64,000 nt of DNA from Tyto alba (GCF_018691265.1 NW_024881295.1:20388243-20452242); one strand, 5' to 3'; positions 38,301 to 53,300 are shown, counted from the stretch's first letter. Notes: a model not told the origin generated them from the sequence alone. Numbers and translations: made by a program.

Positions 38301-41300
38301 CCTCCTTCTCGGAACGTCGGTTTGCAGCGAAAATTAATCTGGTATTAAAATAAAGCTGTTAGAACTGAAAGTGAGCTGAGAGAGAATTTATCCCAACATG
38401 TTGACCTAGGACAGAATTCCAAAATATTTATTATCTATCAAAATATTGGCTTTTCTGGGTGAACAATGTAACTTACCTGCGTGGCAGAAAATCTCTTTTC
38501 ATATGCCATAATAATTCTCCTTTCTAGACCTCTACATGGCCCTCATCTCGACTAATGCTATTGCTGCCTGATCAGTTCAACTATTTAAACCATCTCTGCT
38601 TTGCCTAGAACAAAACCGCTTCAACTGTTTTTTTTTTTTTTTTTTTCCTGAAGAAGATAATTTGCAACCAAAGTGGACTTAAGTTGAGGTCTCAAAAGTT
38701 AGTAAGAGCTGGAAATCTAACCCTGTAAGACCTTTTTGCACATCCCAGCTTTATGTCTTCATAAACAAAATTGGTGGACAAATCTTCATTCACATGAAGA
38801 ACTGTGCAAATTACCCTAAATTTTTACCTTTTGCTTAGATCAGGCTGCTTCTATCCACCTCCCCAACCGCAAACTATTTGGGGAGCATCGTACTACCTCA
38901 TGCAGTGGTGTTGCCTCCTTCAGTTGGCAGAAGAAGGAAAGAAAGAGGACAGCAGAAGCTTTCATGGAAGGAAAGCATTTTTAAGAAGGTGAGGAGAAAA
39001 AGCATTTAACAAACAACAATGGAGTCCTATAAGGAAAAAAAAAAAAAAAGTGTTTCAAGAAAAGAAAATTAATAGAAATAAGAGCGGGGGGGATGTAGAG
39101 AGAAAAAAAAAATATACTGAAGAGGAGAGAGACGTGGGAGAAGGCCGAGGGATAAATGAATAGATTCAAGATTAAATTGATTACCCTTCAAAGAATAAAA
39201 TGCTTAAGGACACTGCACAGCTATGCTTTTTTTATTAAGGTAGAATTATCGTGTTTCCCCAAATTTAAATCTAGCCTTCCCCCTTCTCATATAAATAAGT
39301 TCTTCCCTCATTTAATAATGGCCTTCAAAATAATACCTCAAGGGAGAAAAGCGTGCACACACACACGAAAAGTAAACAAAATACTTATCACTTAAAAAGA
39401 AACAGAAGACATAGCAATATTACTCTTCCTCCACCGCTCTTCACCCGGAACATTGTTTCACTGCTGAGTCATGTCAGGCTGGAAAGACCCTCAGCTTATA
39501 TTAATTTTACTTACACTTTTTCAGAAGGAGCCAAGCAGAAGACTTATGTACCAGTTAAACCAACGGGTTTAAGAGGGATGAAGACTTGGTAACAACCCTC
39601 TGCCAAGAGGCGAATTCCACGGTCTCCAGAATGGTATAAACAAGCTCAACAGAATGGGTTTTAACTAAGTGCTCATTTGCTCCGGCTGGCAATGCCACCA
39701 GCTCACTGGACTATGGAGAATCAGCACTGCTGCTGATGAAGGAAGTCATGAAAAATTCACTGGTAACATTTTGTGCTGAAAGCGTGTGCTAATGCTAATT
39801 TCACTGTGGGTAAAAGCATCGGGGGTGGAAATGGTACCTCTCCAACTTGATATTATGGCAATCACTGTGGCATTTGTCAACACAAGTCCAAATACTTGGA
39901 AAGGAAAAAAATCTTTCCAAAGGATTGCTGCTACAAATTTGTTATGCATGAACTTCTTTTATGAAGAACAACATTGCAAAACATATAGGAGTGAAAATGA
40001 AGCTCTAATGAAATCAATAGGGAAATTCCCACTCATATTTCTTTACACATATCCCACCAAGAAAGAAAAGGGTGGGGGGAGATTTATTTAATGCTTTACC
40101 AGTTAGGCATAATGAAGACAAATCAACGACGGGAAAACTGAAGTCAGTAATAGATATTCTACAGGCACTTGGGGCTGATGAGGGCTCCTTGAGGGAACTG
40201 AGAAGCAGGACAGATGCTCACAGAAATAATAGTTCTATAAAGGAAAGGTTTGATGTTTCCCATTTTAAAAACAAGAATTTAATTCCTGAAGTTTTGAGGA
40301 GAAAACAGTATAGTCTAGTAAATATGTTGAAAAATGTTCATAGTAGCATCTTATGCTGCATTGCTCGCAATAAATAGAGCTGTCATAAAATGAAATATGC
40401 TGGGATTGGTTGAGGAATTTTGAAAGGCCAGTTTTGTACATGACAGGATACTGCATCTCCTAGCTTCAATTTTCAATCTAGACATAGAGGAAATATTTTT
40501 ATTAAACATAAAAAATGTGAAAATATTATGTGTTTTTTTGTTGTTGTGTTTTGGTTTGGTTTTTTTAATGGATCACGGGGTTCGAAGAAATCTATTTTAA
40601 AAACATAAGCTGGAATTTTAAGTCAAGTTTTTAGACAAATATATTGTGAAAACAGCTATGAAAACCTAATTTGGCATATAGTGTTTTCAAGACTGAAACC
40701 TCAGTAAAAGAATTAAGTGTTGTCCACGTCAGGCTCCAGAAGATGGCAATGTCTTACCTTCTCTAACTGCTCCATGCATGCATTGTGGACCACAATCTTG
40801 CAGGCGGCACACTTCCTCCGCGGAGCAGATTTCTGCAAGAGGAAAAGGGAGATGTGTGTGCATGGAGGTGCGTTATTCCCAGGAGGAGAAAAGTCAGCTG
40901 TGAAACAAGAGATGTTTCGCTCCTTATGCAATATGTATTTTTTTCTTCTCTTGGTGCTCTCGACTGTTCTGCATATTGAAAAAAAGTTCTGAAGCTCTTC
41001 CAGTTCAGAATTGGACTTTGTGAAAAAAACAGAGCCACAATAATCCAGCCTGTGAACTAGAAGTAAAAGGCTCCCTTTAGGTAACAGATAAGGCTGTTAA
41101 CAGTACAAATCATCATTCTGAAAGGGAGCAGCCTGCAAAGATGATGAGCAGAGCCAATGAAAAGATGAGAAAAACCATACATGTAAACCTGAGAACTCAG
41201 ACCAGTTCAGAAGAAAGGAGTATGTCATTTCATGTTTATCATATATTTAATTTGATGGGCATGACCATTGTGTCTTGCAGAAAAACACTTGGGTACTTGG

Positions 41301-44300
41301 GTCACTTAGCAGAGAATGATAGCCTTCTCACAGAATGTTGTTAAATGCTTATGAAATGTTACAGAAGGGACAAAATTCTCAACCTAATTATGCTAGTTAG
41401 TTTTATTAATTTCAGTAGGGCTTTAAAAATAATTCCATTCAATCTCCTGGGCCAAAGCATATCAAAGGCAAGAGAATGCATCCAGTAGAGAGAGAATATA
41501 TTTACTTTTTTTTTTTCCTTGCATATACTCAATTTAATAAACCAGATGGAATTAATTTTCATAGAAATTTAACTTACAGACTTGTGTTTGAAGGACAGAA
41601 AACTTATAAACACAGGGTAAGTTGAGATTGATTTGCTTCAGATTTTTATTTTCAATTTACTCATGTTCATTTAAATCTATAATAAATTATTTCTTTAGAA
41701 TTTTCAGTATATTGTTAATAAACTCAGGAAGAAAAAGGGAACACTGCTTTAGCTCACACAGAATAATTATTATCATTTTACTGAGTGTCATATAATTATG
41801 AGTCTAAATTATCTAGATACACACTAACTGTACATGTTCACATGTATGTGGAATGTTGTTCTAATACTTCACCTGAAGAATCACAACACTGTATAATAGA
41901 CTAAGTTTTCATGTGTTTTGGGACTTGTTAACCTTAAGTATGTTTTTAATCTCTGTTTTCCAAGAGTGAAACAATAGAAATGAATCGATCCCTAAGATGT
42001 AAGATCACAAAATGCAAACAAATGTAATGCCTTAAGAACACCTATTTTTTTTTAATAGCTTGCTTTTTAAGTTGTTCTCGTGATTCTGAACGCTGGTAGC
42101 ATTGCAAGAAGTTACAACCATTTATAGTGAGAGGCTAGTAAAAATTCAGAATATCTTTTCCATTACTTTTAATATGTTTGATTTATCACAAAATGTGAAC
42201 TCCATATTCCAGAGATTATGAGCTAACGTTCTGTATATGCTAACATCTTATGTAAAGTCTGTGCAGCTACAGATTAATGATTTCTCACCACTTCTCTGTT
42301 GAAAACATTTGATCTTACATAGCATACATGTAAAACAGCTAAGTCAAAGGAAGACCAGAACAAGCATAGGAAGATGCAGTGTCTTCAAAAGATTCAAACT
42401 GGAAAAGCATTAGCCTTTTGACAGATCAGGTTAAACTAACCACAACTAAACTTATCTGAATTTCCATTATCTCTAGTTCTTAAGCTAGCGAAAGCCCCAT
42501 GCACTGCAACATGTTACGAACACCAATATTGCTTTCCCCAAAGGGAACCAATACACTGGTACCTAAAAGTGAAAAGAAACTGAGTCGCATCAAGCAAAGG
42601 CCAGGCAAGTAAGGATTGAGCAGTTTGAAACTCTACTGTTTCCTAAATATGGCTCAACATCTCCAGGCCTATTGGCTGGAAAAGCTTGTCACCACGTAAG
42701 ATGTCTCCCAACATTCCCAGATAAAAGCGTGAGTCAGTGGGTCTAATTTACCTGCTACTGCAACCAGTCCTTCCAACTCCTAGAGCCAGACCTCGAAAGC
42801 TAAGACACAGCCTTGCAAATCATATGCAACACATTACTAAATTTCCATGCTGCTTTTAATGAGCTAAACCATGAGGAAGTGTTTACTCAGTTTTCGAAAT
42901 GCAAACTTCTATTAAGAATTTAAGAACAGTCGTACCACATCAGACTAAAGGTCCACTCGGCCAAACAAATCCTGTCTCCAGCCTTTGCCAAAACCCAGTG
43001 GCTCAGGACCGATACAAGCGCAGGGCAAACACACAATGATGACACTTCTCTTGAATATTACCGCACAATCAGCAGTCTGCTACTGTTGGAAATTTTCTTC
43101 AATAGTCTTTGTAAGCAGGCATAGACTTCCCAGGTTTGGCCTTAACTTTATATGCCATAAAGTAACCAAATTGCTTGAGAAGTTTTGGGGGTGGATACTA
43201 AATTTGAGCTACAGAAAGCACTAATATTTTGGATCAAAGTGCCTCAAACCCAGGGTGATCAGTGAATCAAAATGCTTTGATTTGGATTATACAATCCATA
43301 TAATCTGAGGATTTTTTTTTTTTTTTTTCAAATAAAACCAAAAAGGTGGTATCCAAGAGTCACAGACAGTATCCACAAACACCCCAGAGAAGAGGGACTC
43401 CCTTTACACTCTGCAGTCCAAGGGCCAGGATGTTCCCTTGAGCATTGATTCAAAGCAAGGTCTTGAACCCAGGATCCTCGCTATCTCATCAGGTTTCCTA
43501 AACACCAAGATAAGAGGGTTTTTTCCTTCTCTTCTGCTGAAGCAGTTTAACTGAAATACTAGGTGAAGAGTTGCTGAAACGGACTGGAAGTATAACAGTG
43601 ACTCCGCAGTCAGAGAGACACGCATGGGTTAGAGATCAATCAATCCGATTAAACTTTCCCATACACAGCAGAAAAGCTTTAATAGGAGAAGGCAAACCTT
43701 GAATATTCTCGAATAGAAGAGAAACACTCAAATATGAGTGCACTCATTGCTGGTGAGCGCATTCAAGAGTTCGGAAAATTCATTTCAAATCCTTGCAGTG
43801 ATTAAAATCACAAAAATCTGATCAGACTGACTACCGTCAGGAACCCCAGCAAATTATATATGTGTATATGTAAATAAAATAGACTTTATTTGAACATTTC
43901 TGAAATATCTCAACATTCTAACCTGTTTTCCCTTACCATGTTAGCTACTCATTACATCCATTCTCACGGTGAAAATAATCTGGGTCACTCAAAATTGTTT
44001 AGGGCTTTTTCCCCCCAAGCAATAAAGTCTTTAACCAGCAGCCTTTTTCCCCTTGTGCATTCCTTCTGGAACACAAGCATCAACAACAGCAGCAAACAAC
44101 TCAAGCTCCCAAGTGTCAGAGCACTGCACAAGACTGAAGTCAGGCTTGTTACCTCAGAAAGAGAAGGAAATCTGAAAATAACTCACTGAGAATTTGACTT
44201 GGCAGCTTTCCTCCCCCAGGTAGCAGAGGTCCCCAGAAACATTTGTCTCCAGCCACAAATGCTCTCCGTTCACAGCATTTTCCTGAGAAAAAATGATTGT

Positions 44301-47300
44301 TAATCTGGTTTGTGAACTTCAGCCGCATGAGTATAGAGAAAAAAAAACAACCAAACAAAAAAATCTGATTTTTACCACAAATCTAGAGTAATTAAAAAAA
44401 AGAACAAAACAAGCAAACAAACACCAACTACCACACAATCAGATGTTGTTCTGTTTTTCTACAACACAAAGCCGTAACAGTTTTACCCTTGCTGACCACC
44501 CCTGTTTAAAGGATGCTGATGATACAATGAATGATGTGTCACCAAGCAGAAACAAAGTATTTCAGCGCACAGTTCAGTGAAATTTTGCCCATATTCTTCC
44601 CACATGCTGCGTAGTTTAACTGAGACTCTAGATTTCATAAGTGTGAGATGGACACAGAGTTTTAAAGAAACAGAAAATCAGAGGTGAAACAAAAACATGA
44701 CTACCGAACTTACAATTGGAGAAGACCAAAAATTTCAGAGCCGGGCCCAGCAGTGCATAACAACATACTGACTATAGATTTAGGATGACAGGATAGTTTA
44801 GACAAGGAAAAATGCTTTCTTTAAAATGTCTGGGTCAACAATGCACGTTTATGAAAATATCAACAAAACATTAAGTGCCTAGGAGAGACCAGACTTTAAT
44901 TTTGTACCTAAAAGAATGATGCATTCAACTGAGAACACTCTCAAAAAAGTCTGCCTAGCACACTGACAATTAGTAGTAATTAACAGAGCAACATCTGATT
45001 TTTCTTCGGCAGTCTTATTTGACCAAATCTGTACCTTAATTCTATAAAAATTATTGTTCTGAGGAAACTCGGTTGTAGAAAGACCAGTTTTCACTTGACT
45101 GCAATCCCGGCTTGAATAAAAAGCCTAAGAAATCTACTGTACACTACTTGAACAAAGTGCATAAACAGGATTTCTGTTCAGCCAGAATTAGAGCATGATG
45201 GAAAACGCTTTGACAGTCTCTGACATTTGGTTCCCACACTGCAGAAGTCACAAATGATGACGCTTACCAAACAGATGGCGTCCGACAGCAGGATGCTCTG
45301 AAATAGCCATCTTGGTTAAAATAATTTATTTAAAATACCACTGACAGTTTCAAAGTGATGAAATGAGAAAGCTTCCCTTGCCGTGCAGATTTCTTAGTTA
45401 ATGCAGAGAAGCAGAAGTGGCAAAATCCTTTGCCTTCTGGAGTACAAGTACATCCACAATAGCCAAGACCTATGCAAGTCTGCGTGCACTACCACGACTG
45501 TGGTGCCCACTTCAAAGAAACCAGGAGAATGGGAACAACTTCCACCCCCCCGCGCCTCCTCTGGTGGGAGGGCTACTTGTCCACAGGTCGTCTTTGATGT
45601 CAGACTCAGTATTTTCCCTCAGCACAAGGGGCTGAAAGAGAGTGAGACTTGGATTTCCAGTCTACTGCCATTGCACCCTGAGCAGCACCCTGATTAATCC
45701 GCATTTAGTGGCACAGCATTCTATACCTCCACTTCTTCTCATCCTTTTGTCTGACTGTTCACCTGAACCGTAGACTCCCTGAGCCAGAGATTTTCCTAAA
45801 CCGTATGGTTCAGTGCACGATACTTTAGGTGAGGCTTTTCAGCACTTTTATAATGAAAAATAGCTTTTAAGGACTTGAACTAGTTTAAGAAATTCTTCAA
45901 GCCTTACTCAGATGGTAGTTTATTCAGATTGTAAATTCTTTCCCTTCAAGTTTATCCTTATATTAAGGCAATTTTCTCTGCCAAGAACTAAATCAGTTTT
46001 TCAGCACTTCATGGAAACCTGGTCACACCATACTAATAAAATTACTATGCCTACAGTATTGCCCAACATATTAACTTCCTATCTAGTTCATGATGAGCCA
46101 GGCATGAGGACCAAAGCAGGAGGATATGAACTCATCCGAGAGTGTTTGACCTGAGTACAGTCTCTGCTGACGAAACAGTGCAAACTCAACGTTATAACAC
46201 AGAGCTAAATTTTATAGACTATAAAAGATGTTTAGGAAGGATCAACTATGAAAGCTAAGTAAGAAAGCACACAGCTCCTGGGACACAATTTTTAATGAGG
46301 AATCAAAATCACATTAAAAAAAATAGATTAAACACCCCTTCATTCAGACCATGTCCACATAACTTGCCATCCAGGATTTCTAAAGATAAAGTGGCCTATT
46401 TCCATAACCTAGTTTAGACTGAGTTTGCTCTCTATTGTTCCAGACTGTATCATAGATTCACATGTCTGACTCTAGATCAGAGTGTAAATAAAACCCACAA
46501 GTAGTCTACAAGAATGACCGTGGTAGCTCATGCTACGTTAGAGCTCTGACAAGACTAGATAATAAAAATGTAAATAACCTGATCTGGTATAAGCAGCACA
46601 CCTCCAGATACCTACTGCCACAAACAATTTCACAGCACTTTGTGCGAAAATTCACAATTTCAATTCCAGCAAACTGACATTTGAAAAATCTTCTTTCATC
46701 CTGAATCAGAGCAAAGAGCTGAGACTTCCCAAGATGAAATGCCCTCCCTCAAAAAGCCTTGCCTGTCGATTACTCGTCTTAATAAGATCAAAGGGAGTTA
46801 TTTGAACTTCACTGCTTTAAATTTCACAGGGCACTGTCATTTATACGATGAGACATTCTGTTGCCGCTTACGAAAATCAAGATTATATAGTCAAAGGAAA
46901 ATACTTTGACCTTTTCCAAGCCAAATTTTTCATTCAGTTCTAATAGAAAATTTTGACAAAAATCAATACATTTCTATGCAGAATTGTGGCTTCAGCAAAT
47001 CAGTATTTTCTACTCCCAAATTTACAGGCAGTATTCCACAGTGTGCTAGACAAAAGGGTACTCCATCTACCAACATGTAAACTGACAGAGGTCACGGGGA
47101 TCACTGCTAGTATGAGCTCCTGTTTAACACAAAACTAAACCACAGTAAAGGCTACATCATCACTTGTATATTTTGACACATTTTTCCACAAGAGTTTGGA
47201 GTTCAGCAACCTTTTCATTAAAATTTGACAGTTTTTGTTTTATTTTGCGCTTGATGTCTTTATGTTGGCTTTAGGAGTAAACGGCTACTAAGCAGGCACT

Positions 47301-50300
47301 CGTCCTCGTTCTGTCCCTGACCCCTTAGACCTCGGTCTCATGCTCTTACCATTTCCCTTGTGCCGGGTCTAGAGGCTGTGAAGCTACACATGAATCAGTT
47401 CAACTGATGGAAAAAAAAAAAAAAAACAAAAAACAGGTAACTTTTATCTACCAAATTAGCTAGACAAAATGACTCGCCCTGTGACCGCATGACTGCTAGA
47501 TCTGACACAAGGAGTGGTGGGTTAAAGGTGGGTTCAGTGGGACCAGTGCTTTTGGTACCGATTCGGTGTAAGAGCGGCTTAGCTGATCTGTCAAATCACG
47601 CTTTTAGGCTGACGCGCTTTGCTTTGACTTTCTGTGTAGAAAAGGGATGTTGTCCATCACAGTGGATAAAGCAGCAACGGCTGCAGCCTAACCTTCCGCA
47701 GTTTAAAAGCGAATTGGGAACTCTGTTTCCTCCTGGCTTCCCAGCCCTTGCAACCGTGTGAACTTGGTGTCCTGTGAAGAGAAACAGCCCCTGGTCGCTG
47801 AAGCGGAGGCAGCAGTGCTTTCCTGGCAGATGCAGCCTGCCTCACAGGGGACACACATACTCAATATGCTCTCCCAGATGGAGACCTCCTATTTGATTGC
47901 TCCTGATCCGTTGCCACCTTAATAGCAAAAAAAAAATAATTTCACTATAGCAAACATTCCTTGCAGATGAAAAAAAAAAAAAACAAAACAAACAAAAAAA
48001 AAAAAAAACAAAACAAAAAACCACACAGCCCCCTGTGAAGTGAAAGGGAAATAGAGATTCAAGGACTAGGAGTTTGGGAATTATGTAATTACATGTGTAT
48101 GATCATAACTGGCTGTGCACAATTCACTAATTCAACAAGGTTTCTTCTCCTAAGTGCCCCAGCATGGTTAAACGACAGAGCCCTTAAGTATCTCCATATC
48201 TCACCGTTCTTCAGGCTTCAGTCAGCATGGTTTCAAAAGCAATACAGATAAACCTGAGTAATTTAATCTGCCATGTCAAGCAGCTGTAGATATTCAAACA
48301 AATAAATTCACCAGTCAGCCCAACTTTCTAGTTCAAAGGAGTTGTAGCTCCAGTTGTAATGGGAGGCATAGAGCTCCCATTACAATGACTGGTGTTGTGC
48401 AAAAAATTACGTAAGACAGATTTCTACAATAAGCCATTAAGAAATTTTTCTCTTTCTTTGCACTCCAGTGAGAGATGAATCTTCTTACAAATATACATTA
48501 GGGTGATAAACTTATGATTAGTGTAAAATTAGTGCTCAATCTAAATTTAATTAAACATATTTGTAAACAGAAATTCTGAGCTTTAGTCCTTTTCTTTATA
48601 AGGTCACTATCAAGCAGGAACAAGTTTGTTTGGGTGCCTTTTTCCCAAATGTCCCAAATATTTCTCTGTTGATATATATTCTCAATTTTAACTCTATTTT
48701 AGCACATTTTAATTTGGGAATATTCTTCAGGTAGAGGTAACCTTTAATTATTACAAATGTAATACATGGACATAAAACATCATGGAGATATGGTACTACA
48801 TCATTTCTTTAAAATACTTGAAGATATGTAGGCTCCAACTTTCAGAACTATTTCTGGGTGTTCAACTTTTAGGTCTAGGTTCACCACATTCTCTAGCTTT
48901 TCTGCCCTTCTCCTTTCCCCCACCATGATTTCTAACATCCCTGTACCAGTTGCTCACTCCTGTATTATTCAATGAGCTTTTGAGATTCTTGTTACCATAA
49001 TCTGTATGCAGAAGCAGAATAAGAACATTTGTCTTTGTGAAAGAGCAATGCCCAGATGCTATCAACTGAGATGATGATTCCCTATGTTCTTATGAATCAT
49101 TATTTTGGCTGACAACCACTTAACTTCAGTCCTTTTGGCAGCAATGGGGAAAACTACCTATTTTCAAGAAAAGGACCTTCTGTAATATCACTGCAACCTC
49201 TATACTGATGAAAAAAAAAAAATAGAGATGGCGACCATTTTGAAATATGACAGACTTAATTTTTTTCCTCTTAAGTTCTCTCCGGAAAGAGCATTAGTTC
49301 TCAAACCTTGATGAAAAAGAAACAGCCAAGTAGGACTACTAATCCTGAACACATTGCTTCAAATGTCATCTGCGCACAAATTTTCAGCAATTTGTAAGTA
49401 TGCATGCAGTTTGCACTCATCACTACTTATTTAACAGGAACTAAAGCTCCCAGCACCTCTACATGTTTTTAGGTGACTAATTGGATGGCCATACCCCAGG
49501 GTTCTCCTCTCTCACTTGAGCACCTGATAACGTACATCTCTTTTCAGCTGAATACTCAGTTGCCAATTACAAACCTTAGTCTTGCAGACACTCTAATGGA
49601 AGGGAAATATCCTTCAGTGTAAAAATTAGTATAGCTTTTAGGAATTGATGATACAGAAGCCAAACCGTTCACATGAAAAATACATTTATCTAGATTAATG
49701 AAGGAAATATTTCATCATATGTAGAACATGCATTAGTGGATTAACATGCATGTTAATTATCTAAAGTGTAGTATATTACTAGGCACTTACAAACACTGTC
49801 CATGAAAGTAAGAGGACAGCAGTAGTGGCTAATGCCAAAAAGCCACAGAATATAATGCAACAGACTCACTGAAAAGTCACATTCACCGATTTTAAATACT
49901 TCACTGGTATAGGCCACCTCAATGTCTGTCTATCCATCAGTTTGTCTACAGCCCATACTTGATCAGTTTGTCTACAAGGACGTTATGGGAGATAGCGTCG
50001 AAAGCCTTGTAGAAATCAACAACCATTGCTCTCATCTACCAAACCAGTCATCTAATTATGGAAGGCTGTCAGGTTGGTCAGGCATGATCTCCTCTCCGTA
50101 AATCCACGCTGACTACTCCCAATCACTTATCATTAATATTTTTGGAAATGATTTCCAGAAGGATTTGCTCAATCACCTCCCCAGGAATCAAGGTGAGGAT
50201 GATCAGTCTGTAGTTCCCTGGATCCTCCTCCTTGTCCTTCTTGAAGACAGGACTAATACTTGCTTTGTTGCAGTCCTCAGGAACCTCCTCTGATCATCAT

Positions 50301-53300
50301 AACCCTTCAAAGACAACAGATTGTTCTTGCAATGATATCAGCCAGCTCCCTCAGCACTTTTGCTGAGTCCCATGGACTTCTGTAGGTTCAGTTTAAGCGT
50401 TCAGTAACCTGATCATCTACAAAGGTAAGTCTTCCCTGATTCAGCCACTGGTGCCGGGGGCCTAGGATTACTGAAGGCAGGTCTTACCGGTAAAAATGGA
50501 GGTAAAAAAAACATTGAGCACATTGTTTTTTCCATGTCCTTCGTCACCACGTTCCCTGCCTTATTCAGCAGTGGCCCAACATTTTTCCTAGTGTTCCTAC
50601 TGCTGTTGAAATGGCTACAGAAACCATTCTTGTTGCCTTTCATGTTCCTGTTAGATTCAACTCCAGATGAGGTCCGGCTTTCCTTATCCCATCTGTGTGC
50701 AATTGGGTAGTGCCTTCTATAATCCTTCTGGCTGGCCTGACTCTGCTTCCACGTATTGCCAAATGCCAGTTTTCAACTTCTACTCAAACACATAGTTTTC
50801 TATTCTCGTTAAGATCCATAAGATTTTTTTTTTTTTTGCCTTTAATACATATAATTTATGGTATAAGGTTATATTTCTCCTCTGAAAAACATTCAGCTTG
50901 CACCCACAGAACTCTGTGCATTCACAGAACACAAAGCACAAATCAGTCTCCAGTTTTTTCATTGAACTCCAAGAATGGAAACTGCTTGCCTTCAAATACC
51001 TCTTATGGGACATAACTAGTGTTCTAAGTCTTGTGGTCATGGGCTTTAAATGCCTGTTAAGGAGAAGGCAAGAAATGGGCATCAGACAAATGCATTATGG
51101 ACAAACAAAATGAGACATTTTTGGCCAGTGGGAAGCTCAACATGGTAATATCCTAGAGGCTGTCAAGATGTTTGTAAGCACCAAGGAAAGAAAGAGTTAG
51201 AAGACAGAACTTAAAAGGGAATTACAGAATGACTGTACAAAAGCTTATAATTATTTTCCTTGGGAGCACATGGCAGTACGCAAATACACAAAGACCTAGA
51301 TCCCCAATGGTACACAGGCACTGCATAAGGAGGCTCAGTCCATACTCACTTGAGAATCTGGGCTAGAATTACTTTATCGTTTATCCTGTGGAAGTGATGC
51401 CTAAAAGTGAGGAGGGTGAGAGAAGGGGCTATGAATAAACTTATCAAAGACAGGCATTTAAGGTGGCTCCTTTTTGGAAAGGCATATTCTGCATTCCCCT
51501 CTGGCTATAACATCACCTACTCCTGAGAATACATTCTGTATGGCCCTACTGTGAAAAGATAGCATTAAATTAGACATCAAAGCTACAAGTTCGCTTGAAT
51601 TAGGTGTTACAAATGTGATGAAACTGGGCATTTGTAAGTATGGTAGAGAAAAGAAACCTCAGGGATGAGAGACCATAGCAACAACAACAAGGAAGCAATA
51701 CCGTTTCTTATGTAAAAGGTCTTAAGAGACATCAGAATCACCACCTCCATGTTACAGCTAGAGAGGCTGATGTACTGAGAGGCAAAACAATTCATCTGAG
51801 CTCACTCACAAGGTAAGTGGTAGAGCAGGGAATGGAAACCTCACTCTCTGAATCAGTGTTCTGTTCACATGACCATCTGATAATGGCAAATAACCTGCAA
51901 AGAGTTATCAAAAATGGAGACTATAGCCAGGGAATTCTTTCCAGTTATTACTGTGAAGACAATGGGGAGGAAACATTTTCTACTCCAAAGTCAAGTGGCA
52001 ACTTATGTTCATGTCACTTAGACTTTGGAAAGATCTCCCATCACAGGTCCTTGGAGAATCATTCTCAGAAATACTGAAGAGCAGGATGATATAGATGGGG
52101 ATGCAACACGCACTGATTAATGCTGCCTTCCAGTGATTAAATACAAAGACTTCCTCTGTCTGGCTCCAACATACATTAATCCAATTATCATTTCACTCTA
52201 CCAAATACACATCTGGACTTCAACATCAGTATCTAAAATGTAACATTTTTCTTTACTGACATTCACCAGCCATTATAAACCTTGTTCTTTTTCAGCTTGT
52301 CCGTATCTCCAAACCACCTCCTTATTACCTCTTCTACTTTTTGAGAAATGCCTTTCTCCCCCACATTCACCACTTACTATAACTGGTCAGTTCAGGCTTC
52401 TCCCAGACATAAATGTCTTCCACTCGCTATTCTGCCCCTTTCCCCACATGCCATGGGGTTGACTCCCTTCTCCAATCAAAGCGTGAAGTAAAGCAGCAAC
52501 CCCAATCCAAGAGGCTGGAACAGCTACAAAATTGAACTGCTAAAAAAAAAAAAAAAAATCTAAGCCATAAGCCAGGAAGTAAAAAAAATATGCGCTGTTC
52601 CCCTCCCCAAATAAAACCCACAATATTTAATCACTATTCACCAACTTATATCAAATCCTGCAGTATTAGGTATTGGAATCACATGAAGGAGCCACCTGGT
52701 AAAATGAGTAGCAGACAATTGACTATGAAGATGGGTAAATTGTGGTTGTTGGGCTTGGGGTTTAGATTTTTTGTTTTGAGGCTTTGTTGCTGCTGTTGTT
52801 TTCTATATAAAATTTTGAAAGGTGGTTAACTTAGCCTGTGCCTAACCCTTCATATATGTGACTGATCCTTCAGATTTCTGTTAAACATCATCGATGACTC
52901 AAAGCAGTCATGTGTTTTAATACCTTGCTGAATCAGGACCTGGGTTTCCTAGAGCAAGAGATCAAGGTACTGTCCAAAGCTGTTCAAGAGGCTTCTATGT
53001 AAGCTTTCAAACTCATTTTAACACTTTCAAACTCATTTTAACATGTTAAAGTACAGTACTGTAGAACATCATAGTGAATCTAACCCCGCTTCCTGCAGCA
53101 CAGCCTGTAAAATTTCATCCCCTTAAAGTTTAAGTGCAACAGCTGGGGTTGAATCAGAGAATGCCATCTAGAAATCCATTCAGCCTTGATATCAAGAAGA
53201 GATAAACATAAGCCATAGTCATCAAAACATAAGTTATCTTCACCTAAAAGCCACTTGGGTGGCTGGTGCCTTGATACTGCAACACAACTGAGTTGTTTAC

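Noticed and set aside
47489..47761. 90-codon plus-strand open frame in a CpG-containing stretch
   Set aside because: No recognisable domain, no splice context and no repeat match. It is treated as chance.
49066..49112. C/D-box snoRNA-like arrangement (ATGATGA ... CTGA)
   Set aside because: The boxes are only about 40 bases apart, with no internal C'/D' boxes and no terminal stem.
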